Counted from the first letter of the stretch, positions 36,724-45,379 are shown. The stretch is 64,000 bases of DNA from Clostridium gelidum (GCF_019977655.1 NZ_AP024849.1:12501-76500); one strand, 5' to 3'. Notes: generated by a model not told the origin, from the letters alone. Numbers and translations are program-made.

Positions 36724-37392
36724 GTGAGTCGTGTAGGAGAGAATATAAAACAAGCTAGAGAAAAGAGTGGCATGACAGTTAAAGCATTAGCTAAGAAGTT
36801 AGGTGTAGCAGATAAATACTTAAATGAAGTTGAAATGGGAAGAAAAGTTGCTCCTGAATCCTTCATAGATAACGCATCTAAAGTTCTGAAGTCTGATTTG
36901 AATGATATAAGTATGGTTGTTACAGATGAGGCACTAATGGAAGAAAGGAAGACTTTAAAAGAACTTCCAAAGAGAAATGTGGAGAGTTCAGAAGTTTGGA
37001 CAGATGCGTTCTCATCAGTACTCAGAAGTGTTCCAATATATAATTATTCGTTATCTGATAAAAAGGGATCTAAAGAGATGCCGATTCATTCAAATAAAAT
37101 AGAAAATTATCCACAAGATAAGGTATTTTATTTAGAAATAGAAGATAATGAAATGACTGGTTTCAGAATGTTAAAAGGTGATATCGCTTTTGCACATAGT
37201 ATAAAAGAAGTGAGTAATAATGGATTTTTCCTAATTGACTATAAAGGAAATAGAAAGATAAGACAAATAAAAGTTTTGGGAAATTCAAAAATACTTTTAG
37301 TTGGTAATGAAGGAAATCTAATTACTGAAACTATGGAATTAAAAGAAATAGATGTAATTGCGAAATTAGAAAGAATTGAAATTACACTATAG
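36724..37392 (+). CDS. XRE-family regulator with LexA/S24-like C-terminal domain lacking the catalytic serine
   Basis: A 222-residue two-domain regulator starting at GTG 36724 (AAAAGGGGAG 9 nt before). A longer frame from 36655 overlaps the previous gene and is rejected. Residues ~5-60 are a Cro/C1 helix-turn-helix (VGENIKQAREKSGMTVKALA, then VADKYLNEVEMGRKV). Residues ~125-220 look like the LexA/S24 fold (KVFYLEIEDNEMTGFRMLKG, DIAFAHS...FLIDYKGNRKIRQIKV). At the place of the self-cleavage G-D-S-M motif the sequence is D-N-E-M, so the serine nucleophile is absent. It probably senses by binding and not by RecA-dependent cleavage. Targets unknown. Confidence 0.8.
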   Translation: MSRVGENIKQAREKSGMTVKALAKKLGVADKYLNEVEMGRKVAPESFIDNASKVLKSDLNDISMVVTDEALMEERKTLKELPKRNVESSEVWTDAFSSVLRSVPIYNYSLSDKKGSKEMPIHSNKIENYPQDKVFYLEIEDNEMTGFRMLKGDIAFAHSIKEVSNNGFFLIDYKGNRKIRQIKVLGNSKILLVGNEGNLITETMELKEIDVIAKLERIEITL

Positions 37393-37393
37393 T

Positions 37394-37612
37394 ATCAAGT
37401 GAAACTTGATTCAGGTGGGGGTTGATCCCCATCTGAATCTTAGTTGAACTTATCTCTAGGGTCGTGCCGCTGTTATCTCCCACTTATAGAAGTGGGAGTG
37501 TTACAGCGGCTAGACATCAGATAAAGAACTATAAGAAGTTGATTTAATAGATTAAATAGAGTTATAAATAAAGAAATAGAGGTTGATTGGATTCCAATTA
37601 ATCTCTATTTTT
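37394..37612 (+). ncRNA. Candidate structured non-coding RNA (about 220 nt) with own terminator
   Basis: This stretch is much richer in G+C than its surroundings and carries several strong helices. ATCAAGT/ACTTGAT lies at 37394-37410. A 13-bp GATTCAGGTGGGG / CCCCATCTGAATC hairpin lies at 37408-37439. A two-part hairpin at 37466-37510 has GCCGCTGT/ACAGCGGC outside and CTCCCACTT/AAGTGGGAG inside. TTATCT (37450-37455) can pair with AGATAA (37519-37524) to enclose the latter. An intrinsic terminator at 37575-37612 closes the unit. No open frame of note is present. It might belong to a known clostridial RNA family such as the raiA motif, but I cannot verify that from memory. Confidence 0.6.
37575..37612 (+). 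terminator. Terminator of the structured RNA unit
   Basis: AATAGAGGTTGATTGG pairs with CCAATTAATCTCTATT (two G-U pairs), followed by TTTTTG. It lies 52 nt before the protease start, so that gene needs its own promoter or read-through. Confidence 0.8.
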
Positions 37613-37663
37613 GTTACATATAAATACTTAGTTGCATAGGATATCTATATACTTATTTGGGGC

Positions 37664-40600
37664 GTGGTTATTATTAGAAGTTTAGAACGACAAGTATCAT
37701 CAAAAGTGGATGCATCAATAGGGTTATTAACTAATGTACCAGCAGCATTATTAGATAAATTAGGTTATAAATTTAATTTAGAAAATCAAAGTAATAATAT
37801 AGAACTTGTTATTTTATATAGGGATAGTCCAGAGCAAACAAAGACATTTGTTGAAAGTTTAGGCGGAAAGTTTCAAGACTTAGGATTTAACTTTGGAATT
37901 GTTGAAATACCTATAAATAAACTAGAAGAACTGTCAGTAAGTAACACAATTCAATATATAGAACTGCCTAAAAACTTATATGAGCAAGATCAAGAAAGTA
38001 ACAGAGTATCTTGTATACTTGAATTAACTCCTAATTTTGATGTTTCAGGTGAAGGTGTGCTAATTGGATTTGTAGATTCAGGAATAGATTATACACACCC
38101 AGCATTTATGAATACGGATGGAAGCACAAGGATAGAATATATTTATGATTTAAGTACTGGGGGAGATATTTATAATAAACAAATGATAAATGAAGCAATA
38201 AAGTCTACTAATTCATTTTCAATAGTCCCATCCATTGATAATACAGGGCATGGGACTCATGTTGCAGGAATTGCATGTGCTGGAGGAAATATAAATCAAA
38301 TGTATAAAGGGGCTGCACCAAATGCTTCTATAGCAATGGTAAAAGCAGCAAGAGGTGTAGCAATTTTAAGCTCTCAAATAATGCAAGGAATTAAATTCTT
38401 AATAGATAAGAGCAAAGAACTCAATATGCCTTTAGTTATTAGTATTAGCTTAAGTACAAATGATGGAGCACATAATGGAAGTAGCCTATTGGAACAATAT
38501 ATTAGAACAATAGCTAATTTAGAGAGAGTAGTTATTGTTATTGCTGCCGGGAATGAGGGAGATGCGGGACATCATGTTGGAGGGCAATTAAATAAAACAC
38601 AAAGACAAATTTTTAACATAGCAAGTGATGAAAAATCAGTTGTCATGAATTTATATAAATCAATTTTACCTAATATATCAATTAATATAATAAACCCAAC
38701 AGGACGAAGCAGTGGAGATATTACTATACAACAAGGATATCTTCAAGGTGCTATAGGTAGTGATAGATATGATATATATGCAGCAGGACCTAAGCCATTT
38801 GAATTAAATAGTGAAATTAAAATAATTTTATCTGCTAGATCCGAGTATCTTCTTGAGGGCGTATGGACTTTAGAGATAAATGTATCAAACGAGTACTTGG
38901 GAGAATACTCTATATGGCTTCCGGTATTAGAAGGTCTTAATCCTAAAACCAAATTTTTAGAGCCAATTCAATTTAATACTTTAGGAATTCCTGCAACAGT
39001 AGATAATATAATTGCAGTGGGAAGCTATAACTATAGAACTAATAATCTTTCATCATTTAGTGGAAGAGGTGCACAAAATCAAGGAAGTTTAGTAAGACCT
39101 GATTTAGTGGCACCAGGAGAAAATATAATGGGTCCAGTTCCAAATGGAAGTTATGATAGTAAGACCGGAACATCTATGGCTACACCTCAAGTATCTGGAA
39201 TATGTGCGCTAATCATGCAATGGGGAATAGTTAAAGGAAATGATCCATATTTGTTTGGACAAAGATTAAAATACTACTTAATAAGGGGGGCAAAAAGAAG
39301 GCGTATAGATGTAATATATCCAAATCCATTATGGGGATATGGAGAAGTTTGTGCTCTGGATAGTTTGAATCTAATCAAAGACGATTTAAGTGCTATTTTA
39401 ACTAGAAAAAATATAAATTCGAAAGATACATCAGTAACAAATAAAGCATTTTATAAATATAATATTTTGAGGAAAAATATCAAAGGGAAGATTATGGATA
39501 ATATGAGTAATGGGTCTGATATAGGTAGATTGAAAGTTCAATGCTTTAGAGGTAATGATTATATTCCAATTGATAATGCTAAGATAACTGTAAAAGGATC
39601 AACAGGAACTGAAAACTTAAAAACTATTGATTTAGTTACAAATAATGTTGGATTAACACAAGAAATAGAATTACAAGCTCCTCCAGTAGAATATTCCTTA
39701 AATGAAAATAATACTAAGCTCCCTTATAGCTTATATGATATAACTGTAGAGAGAAGCGGATTTAATCCAATAATAATAAAGGGGTGTCAAGTATTCTCTA
39801 CACAAGTTGCTTTTCAAATATGTAATTTAGAAAGCAATTTAGGACGAGGACATATGAGACAGGAAGTAATAGATATACAGCCTAATACTTTAAATGGGAA
39901 TTTTCCACCAAAGATACCAGAAGAGGTTGATAAACCATTGCCACCACCAACCTCAGGGGTTGTATTACCACAACCTATAGTTCCGGAATACATTATTGTT
40001 CATCAAGGAAGTCCAAATGATCCAGCAGCACCAAATTATAAAGTACCATTTAAAGATTACATCAAAAACGTCGCTTCATGTGAAATATATTCAACTTGGA
40101 CTGAATCAGCTATAAGAGCAAATATTTTTTGTATGGTATCTTTTACGTTAAATAGAATTTATACTGAGTGGTATAGAGGTAAAGGTAAAAATTTTGATCT
40201 TACAAATTCAACAGCTTATGATCAAGCATTTAATTATGGAAGAAATATTTATGATAGCATAAGTGTAATTGTAGATGAGATTTTTTCTACTTATATAAGG
40301 AGAATTGGAAAGAAACAACCACTTTTCTCACAATATTGTGATGGAAAGAGCGTTACATGTCCACAATGGTTAAGTCAGTGGGGTAGTCAATATTTGAGTA
40401 CACAAGGTAAGGTTCCATATGAGATATTGAAATATTATTATGGAAATGATATTGAATTAGTTACAGCTGAAAAGGTTGCTGGAAGTCCTCAGTCTTATCC
40501 AGGGAATGAGTTAACTATTGGATCATCTGGTGAGTCTGTAAAAACAATTCAAAATCAACTTAATAGAATAGCTAGAAATTATCCTTTAATTCCTAAAGTT

Positions 40601-40852
40601 GCTGAAGACGGACAATTTACACCGAAGACTGCAGAGGCAGTAAAAGTATTCCAAGGAATATTTACATTGCCACAGACTGGCATAGTTGATTATGCAACAT
40701 GGTATAAAATATCAGATGTTTACGTTGGGGTAACTAAAATAGGAGAGCTTACCACTACTGAATCAAGTAGACTTTGGAGGGGAAATGAATTTATTCCACC
40801 AGTTCTATCAAGTTTAGATAATAAAAGAGAAATTCCTAAATTTTACTATTAA
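37664..40852 (+). CDS. Csp-like subtilisin protease fused to a SpoIID-like domain and a peptidoglycan-binding domain
   Basis: A 1062-residue protein without a signal peptide. Residues ~1-570 are an S8 subtilase of the clostridial Csp type: Asp138 (FVDSGIDYTHPAF), His196 (NTGHGTHVAG), oxyanion Asn297 (AAGNEG) and Ser504 (GTSMATPQ), with a Csp-like insert at ~305-440. Residues ~620-720 resemble a carboxypeptidase-regulatory-type beta domain (RLKVQCFRGNDYIPIDNAKI). After a proline-rich linker (~745-775), residues ~793-930 resemble SpoIID/LytB lytic transglycosylases, with Glu807 (ASCEIYSTW) and SQWGSQYLSTQG...EILKYYYG. Residues ~945-1015 are PG_binding_1. GTG start, ribosome site GGGG unusually close. 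A role in spore cortex or germination is inferred. Confidence 0.88.
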   Translation: MVIIRSLERQVSSKVDASIGLLTNVPAALLDKLGYKFNLENQSNNIELVILYRDSPEQTKTFVESLGGKFQDLGFNFGIVEIPINKLEELSVSNTIQYIELPKNLYEQDQESNRVSCILELTPNFDVSGEGVLIGFVDSGIDYTHPAFMNTDGSTRIEYIYDLSTGGDIYNKQMINEAIKSTNSFSIVPSIDNTGHGTHVAGIACAGGNINQMYKGAAPNASIAMVKAARGVAILSSQIMQGIKFLIDKSKELNMPLVISISLSTNDGAHNGSSLLEQYIRTIANLERVVIVIAAGNEGDAGHHVGGQLNKTQRQIFNIASDEKSVVMNLYKSILPNISINIINPTGRSSGDITIQQGYLQGAIGSDRYDIYAAGPKPFELNSEIKIILSARSEYLLEGVWTLEINVSNEYLGEYSIWLPVLEGLNPKTKFLEPIQFNTLGIPATVDNIIAVGSYNYRTNNLSSFSGRGAQNQGSLVRPDLVAPGENIMGPVPNGSYDSKTGTSMATPQVSGICALIMQWGIVKGNDPYLFGQRLKYYLIRGAKRRRIDVIYPNPLWGYGEVCALDSLNLIKDDLSAILTRKNINSKDTSVTNKAFYKYNILRKNIKGKIMDNMSNGSDIGRLKVQCFRGNDYIPIDNAKITVKGSTGTENLKTIDLVTNNVGLTQEIELQAPPVEYSLNENNTKLPYSLYDITVERSGFNPIIIKGCQVFSTQVAFQICNLESNLGRGHMRQEVIDIQPNTLNGNFPPKIPEEVDKPLPPPTSGVVLPQPIVPEYIIVHQGSPNDPAAPNYKVPFKDYIKNVASCEIYSTWTESAIRANIFCMVSFTLNRIYTEWYRGKGKNFDLTNSTAYDQAFNYGRNIYDSISVIVDEIFSTYIRRIGKKQPLFSQYCDGKSVTCPQWLSQWGSQYLSTQGKVPYEILKYYYGNDIELVTAEKVAGSPQSYPGNELTIGSSGESVKTIQNQLNRIARNYPLIPKVAEDGQFTPKTAEAVKVFQGIFTLPQTGIVDYATWYKISDVYVGVTKIGELTTTESSRLWRGNEFIPPVLSSLDNKREIPKFYY

Positions 40853-40921
40853 AATACACAAATGAAACTGGTATATTTAATTTAATACTGCACATAATAA
40901 TACTTGAAAGAGGTGATTGTA

Positions 40922-40969
40922 ATGGGAAATGATTTTAAAGATGATTATTGGAGATTACTCCAAAAATAA
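40922..40969 (+). CDS. Possible 15-residue mini-ORF
   Basis: ATG with a good ribosome site (AGAGGTGAT, 5 nt spacing) encodes MGNDFKDDYWRLLQK and then TAA, 69 nt after the protease fusion and before a terminator. The codon use is ordinary. It may be a short peptide gene, a remnant, or chance; only the well-placed ribosome site supports it. Confidence 0.3.
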   Translation: MGNDFKDDYWRLLQK

Positions 40970-41008
40970 CTTTTAAATCCCCATAGGTACACTTATTTCA
41001 AAATGAAT

Positions 41009-41040
41009 CCAGGGTTTAAGAATAAGCCCTGGTTTTATTT
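41009..41040 (+). terminator. Terminator after the protease fusion
   Basis: CCAGGGTTTA / TAAGCCCTGG hairpin followed by TTTTATTTT. The following 41041-41214 is A/T-rich with nothing recognised. Confidence 0.85.
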
Positions 41041-41214
41041 TGTGTATAATCACTTAAATGTTAAATGAGGAAATTAAAAAAGTCACAAAAATATTGAAAT
41101 ATAATTAGTTGAAATTTATAATAATCGGAAAATAAATAATTTGAAATCAAACATTCGTGATTAAATAAATGATTCTTATTTCTAATCTAAGAAGTACAAG
41201 CATAGAATCATAGT

Positions 41215-42192
41215 TTATTTGCTTACACCTTCTAAATTAAAGGAAGGAATAAAATCAGAATTATTAGTACCCTCATCTTGAATAAATCCATTTGTAACTC
41301 CAAGTTCTACTGCATAATTAATTAAGCTATCATAGTGTTTTGGATTAAGGGGTTTATTTATTTCAGGGTAATCGCAAGCCTTAAACATAGGTACATATTG
41401 ATTCATTAAACTTATATAAATTTTATCACCATACCTATTGTAAATAAGGTCAATTACTTTTTTTGAATCGAAAAGAAGCCCTGGAAGCATTAAGTGCCTT
41501 ACAATAACACCTTTAAGAATATTACCTTTTGAATCAAATTTTGGTTCTCCAACTTGACTTATCATCTCATCAATTACTTTTATGGTATTAGAAGCATAAT
41601 CATTTGCACTAGAGTATTTAATTGCATATTTATCATTAAAGTATTTAAAATCTGGCAAGTAAACATCAATATATCCATTTAGTGATTTTATCGTTTCAAT
41701 AGAATCATAGCTATTTGTGTTATAAAGAATAGGTATTGTTAATTTATTTTTCTTTGCAATTTTTAGTGCTTCTATTATTTGAGGAACATAATGGGTTGGA
41801 GTAACTAAATTAATATTATTAGCTCCTTTTTCTTGAAGCTCCAGAAATATTTCAGAAAGTCTTTCAATAGATACTTCCATCCCAGAAATAGATGTTTCAG
41901 TTGTTGAAATCTGAATATTTATATTGCTCGGAGCAGAAGAAATATTTTTTTCAATTCCTTGGCTTATATCATGATTTTGACAAAATACACATTTGAAATT
42001 ACAATGAGAAAAAAATACAGTACCAGATCCATTACTTTGAGAAATAGGAGGTTCTTCGCCAAAATGTAATGCAGCTCTAGCAATTTTGACTTTATTTGAA
42101 GCTTTACAAAATCCAATTTGATTATCATTTCTGTTAACTTTGCAATTTCTATGACAAAGAGTACATTCATCTAACATATCTAAATAATTCAT
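41215..42192 (-). CDS. Radical SAM protein (PflA-like / PflX family)
   Basis: A 325-residue radical SAM protein. The N-terminus has an accessory cysteine cluster (CTLCHRNCKVNR...IGFCKAS). The core has the AdoMet [4Fe-4S] motif CNFKCVFCQN (~68-77). NLVTPTHYVPQI, the DVYLPDFKYF motif and RHLMLPGLLFDS match the family annotated as PflX or putative pyruvate-formate-lyase-activating proteins, which probably activate glycyl radical enzymes or modify other substrates. The ATG at 42192 has AAGGA 11 nt upstream; the TTG at 42201 is too close. No glycyl radical enzyme is adjacent. Confidence 0.88.
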   Translation of the reverse strand: MNYLDMLDECTLCHRNCKVNRNDNQIGFCKASNKVKIARAALHFGEEPPISQSNGSGTVFFSHCNFKCVFCQNHDISQGIEKNISSAPSNINIQISTTETSISGMEVSIERLSEIFLELQEKGANNINLVTPTHYVPQIIEALKIAKKNKLTIPILYNTNSYDSIETIKSLNGYIDVYLPDFKYFNDKYAIKYSSANDYASNTIKVIDEMISQVGEPKFDSKGNILKGVIVRHLMLPGLLFDSKKVIDLIYNRYGDKIYISLMNQYVPMFKACDYPEINKPLNPKHYDSLINYAVELGVTNGFIQDEGTNNSDFIPSFNLEGVSK

Positions 42193-42247
42193 ATATATCA
42201 ATCCTTACGATAATTATTAAAACATTTTTACAAAAAGTATACCATAT

Positions 42248-43321
42248 TTACTTTTCAGATGTTTTAGAAAAATCTTTTTTATGTTTAAAGAAAAATATTA
42301 TACATTGAGATATGAAAATTAAACTTAATAATCCAAACATAGGGTATAGCTTAGTTATGAGATTTCCAAATCCAAATTGAGAAATTAAAAGAGCGATACC
42401 TAAAACTACGAATATAGCTTTTTTAAATTTAATATTAAAGGATTGTTCTAAGGTTTTACTTATTGAATATATATCTGAAACCTCAGTAGAAAACATTTCT
42501 AACCAGATAATTACAAGTAACAAAGCTTGAATAATATTACCAAACCTATTTGCTACAAAAAGCAGTGGAATTTCATAGTTATATATATAAGGTTGATTAA
42601 CGGTTAATAATAAATTTATCATTAAGCAAAGTATAGTGAGTCCAATTGCACCTGTTATTACTCCAATAATCATGGTTTTAGTTTTTTTCATTTGAGTACT
42701 AAGTGGAACCAAAACTCCGGAGGCTGAAAGGGTGTTATATCCTGCATATAATATTGTTGAAATAGCAAGTCCTGATTTTTGAGGTGGAAAACTAGATATA
42801 TTGCTAAGTGAAATTGTATCTTTGCAAAATGAAAAGTATAAAGCTGTAATTAATGTAAGGGTTACAATCAATCCTGGAACAATAAAAGAATTAACTTCAA
42901 TCAAACCTTCAGTATCACGAAGTAGAAAAAAGACTGCAATTGAAATCATTATTAATGAGCCAAGTATTTTGGGTATCCCAAAAAATTGATGAATTAAGGC
43001 TCCACTTCCAGCAAGTATTATAGAAGCACTGGAAATAAGAAAAAAGGTAGTTATAAAACCAGTAAATTTTCCGAGTATGTTAGGACTTATTATATTTATA
43101 ACATCACTATATGAACTTAGATTATAATAAATACTGATATTTGAGATTATAGAGCCCATTACAATATAGAAAATACCACAAGCTATAATACCTAAAAAAC
43201 TACTTGATCCATACATGGTGAAAAATTCTGTAATTTCTTTTCCTGAGGCAAGTCCAGCACCAACAATTGTACCAATAAACACTGTGGCAACTTGAAATAC
43301 CTTGAGTAATTCTTTTTTCAA
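42248..43321 (-). CDS. YkvI-like membrane protein, putative transporter
   Basis: A 357-residue protein with ten or more membrane segments and a short charged C-terminus. The start (QVATVFIGTIVGAGLASGKE) has the unwound-helix GAGLASG motif found in YkvI proteins and related LeuT-fold transporters. SGVLVPLS and the WLEMFSTEVSDIYSISKTL motif also fit that family. Such proteins are annotated as transporters but substrates are unknown. Start behind GAGGAGGATAAAT. The downstream radical SAM gene begins 56 nt later on the same strand, so they may share a transcript. Confidence 0.8.
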   Translation of the reverse strand: MKKELLKVFQVATVFIGTIVGAGLASGKEITEFFTMYGSSSFLGIIACGIFYIVMGSIISNISIYYNLSSYSDVINIISPNILGKFTGFITTFFLISSASIILAGSGALIHQFFGIPKILGSLIMISIAVFFLLRDTEGLIEVNSFIVPGLIVTLTLITALYFSFCKDTISLSNISSFPPQKSGLAISTILYAGYNTLSASGVLVPLSTQMKKTKTMIIGVITGAIGLTILCLMINLLLTVNQPYIYNYEIPLLFVANRFGNIIQALLLVIIWLEMFSTEVSDIYSISKTLEQSFNIKFKKAIFVVLGIALLISQFGFGNLITKLYPMFGLLSLIFISQCIIFFFKHKKDFSKTSEK

Positions 43322-43485
43322 TATTTATCCTCCTCGAAGAATGTTCCTTGTATTAATATATAAGGTTTACCTTTGATTTATTCTTTAAATTTACAATATT
43401 TAAATAAGTAATCTAAAACACATTAAAAAAACAATAAGTGATTATGCTAGTTTATTTGATATATAAATTTCTTTAATACGATTAA

Positions 43486-43512
43486 TGTACATTTAATAAT
43501 TTTAAATGTACA
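43486..43512. promoter_or_regulatory. 11-bp inverted repeat upstream of the YhcC-like gene
   Basis: TGTACATTTAA / TTAAATGTACA, perfect, with a 5-nt spacer, in the 288-nt divergent spacer between the YkvI-like gene and the YhcC-like gene. Symmetry suits an operator. No factor can be named. Confidence 0.4.
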
Positions 43513-43609
43513 ATGAAGAAAGAAAAATTAATTTGGGATTTTTAAAATTTGTTAATAAATTTTATAGAGAATTTTGAATTTAGTGATCATGTGAAAATCA
43601 GGAGGAAGT

Positions 43610-44536
43610 ATGAATAATTTTTGGAATGGAAAGAGATATCATAGTTTAAACTATTTTTTAAGAGATAAATTTGGAGAAAAGGTATTTAAAATATCTTTAG
43701 ATGGAGGATTTTCATGTCCTAATAGGGATGGGAAAATAAGTAGTGGAGGTTGTCTTTTCTGTAGTGAAAGCGGTTCAGGAGATTATGCTGGAGATAGAGA
43801 ATTGTCTATTACAAAGCAATTTAATCATATAAAAGAAATGATGGCACATAAGTGGAAAAGCGGAAAGTATATTGCCTATTTTCAAGCTTATACTAATACA
43901 TATGCACCAGTTGAAGAATTAAGGAGAAAGTATGAAGATGCTTTAAACCAAGAGGATGTTGTAGCAATTGCAATAGCAACAAGACCAGATTGCTTAGGGG
44001 ATGAGGTATTGGATTTACTAGAAGAGATAAATAATAAAGTATATCTTTGGATAGAACTTGGGCTTCAAACTTCAAATGATGAAACTGCTAAGAGAATAAA
44101 TAGAGGATATAAATTAGAAGTTTTCGAAGATGCGATGAAAAAATTGAAAGAAAGAAATATTGACGTAGTAGTACATGATATTCTGGGATTACCAGGTGAA
44201 ACCAAGGAGGATATGCTAAAAACCATAGAGTATATTGCTCAATCCGGTGCTAAAGGAATTAAGTTTCATTTATTGCATTTAATGAAGCAAACGCCAATGG
44301 TAAAAGTATATGAAAAAGGTGAACTTGAATTCTTATCACAGGAAGATTACATAGAGTTAATAACAAAAGGCATAGCAATGATTCCTAAGGAAATGGTAGT
44401 ACATAGATTAACAGGAGATGCACCAAGAGAACTTTTAATTGGACCTATGTGGAGTTTGAAAAAATGGGAAGTCTTAAATTCCATAGATAAAGCGTTAGAA
44501 GACAATGATTTGTGGCAGGGAAAAAACTTTAAGTGA
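43610..44536 (+). CDS. Radical SAM protein, YhcC family (TIGR01212)
   Basis: A 308-residue protein. The family pattern is clear: GKRYHSLNYFLRDKFGEKVFKISLDGGFSCPNRDG in overlapping parts, a cluster motif CPNRDGKISSGGCLFCSESG (~36-55), YFQAYTNTYAP, ELGLQTSND and HDILGLPGETKEDML. The YhcC family is related to Elp3-type radical SAM enzymes and its reaction is unknown. It ends 21 nt before comB, so the two probably form an operon. Start behind CAGGAGGAAGT. Confidence 0.9.
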   Translation: MNNFWNGKRYHSLNYFLRDKFGEKVFKISLDGGFSCPNRDGKISSGGCLFCSESGSGDYAGDRELSITKQFNHIKEMMAHKWKSGKYIAYFQAYTNTYAPVEELRRKYEDALNQEDVVAIAIATRPDCLGDEVLDLLEEINNKVYLWIELGLQTSNDETAKRINRGYKLEVFEDAMKKLKERNIDVVVHDILGLPGETKEDMLKTIEYIAQSGAKGIKFHLLHLMKQTPMVKVYEKGELEFLSQEDYIELITKGIAMIPKEMVVHRLTGDAPRELLIGPMWSLKKWEVLNSIDKALEDNDLWQGKNFK

Positions 44537-44557
44537 AGATAGAAGGGGAGAGTGGAA

Positions 44558-45271
44558 ATGAAAGTAGATATTATAATATCAGCTGATGATATAACTGAAA
44601 GTAAAATTGAAAATAAGATAGCAGTTGTAATTGATATGTTTAGAGCAACTTCTGTAATAGTCACAGCACTAAGTAATGGGTGCAAAGAAGTTATTCCTTA
44701 TTTAACAATTGAAGAAACATTAGAACATGCTAAGGAACTTAATAGAGAAGATTACATACTAGGTGGAGAAAGAAGAGCTGTTAAGATAGACGGCTTTGAT
44801 TTATCTAATTCACCATTAGAGTATACAGAATCGGTAATAAAAAATAAGACGGTATTAATGACGACTACAAATGGGACCAGAACTCTTACAAAATCAACTT
44901 CTGCTAAAAGAGTATTAATAGCAGCTATGATAAATGCAAAAGCAGTAGCTAAAGAATTAATTAATATTAATGAAGATGTAGTTATTATTAATGCAGGAAC
45001 AAATGGTAATTTTTCCATGGATGATTATATTTGTAGTGGATATATAATTAATGAAATGTTGAAGGCTGATAAAGATTTAGAACTTACAGATATAGCAAAG
45101 ACAGCGAATATTATATATGAAGGAAATACCGATATCATAAGCTACGTAAAAGAAGCTACACATTATTCAGTTATGAAATCTCTAGAATTAGATGAGGATA
45201 TTGAATATTGCATAAAAAAGAGCATTACAGATATAGTGCCAGAATATAAAGATAAGAAGATAACAAGATAA
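44558..45271 (+). CDS. comB: 2-phosphosulfolactate phosphatase family protein
   Basis: A 237-residue ComB-family protein. Motifs: VVIDMFRATSVIVTAL (~28-43), LGGERRAVKIDGFDLSNSP, TTNGTRTL and INAGTNGNFSMDDYICSG (~146-163). In methanogens ComB removes phosphate from 2-phosphosulfolactate on the way to coenzyme M. Most Firmicute homologues occur without the rest of that pathway and may act on another phosphate ester. The ATG at 44558 has AAGGGGAG 7 nt before it; the GTG at 44552 is too close. Follows the YhcC-like gene by 21 nt. Confidence 0.88.
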   Translation: MKVDIIISADDITESKIENKIAVVIDMFRATSVIVTALSNGCKEVIPYLTIEETLEHAKELNREDYILGGERRAVKIDGFDLSNSPLEYTESVIKNKTVLMTTTNGTRTLTKSTSAKRVLIAAMINAKAVAKELININEDVVIINAGTNGNFSMDDYICSGYIINEMLKADKDLELTDIAKTANIIYEGNTDIISYVKEATHYSVMKSLELDEDIEYCIKKSITDIVPEYKDKKITR

Positions 45272-45317
45272 GAAGATATATAAATTAAAAGGGATATATT
45301 CTAATATGGTACACCAT

Positions 45318-45365
45318 AAATATGGTGCACCATATTTATTCTTCACCATATATATGGTGAAGAAT
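45318..45365. repeat. Two adjacent long perfect palindromes
   Basis: A 20-nt perfect palindrome (AAATATGGTG and its complement, 45318-45337) is directly followed by a 28-nt perfect palindrome (ATTCTTCACCATAT and its complement, 45338-45365). An imperfect third ATGGTACACCAT lies just before. All share the core ATGGTG/CACCAT. Located after comB and before the BFD-like gene, so they may act as terminators, operator-like repeats or replication-slippage products. Confidence 0.75.
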
Positions 45366-45379
45366 ATGCACAGATAAAA

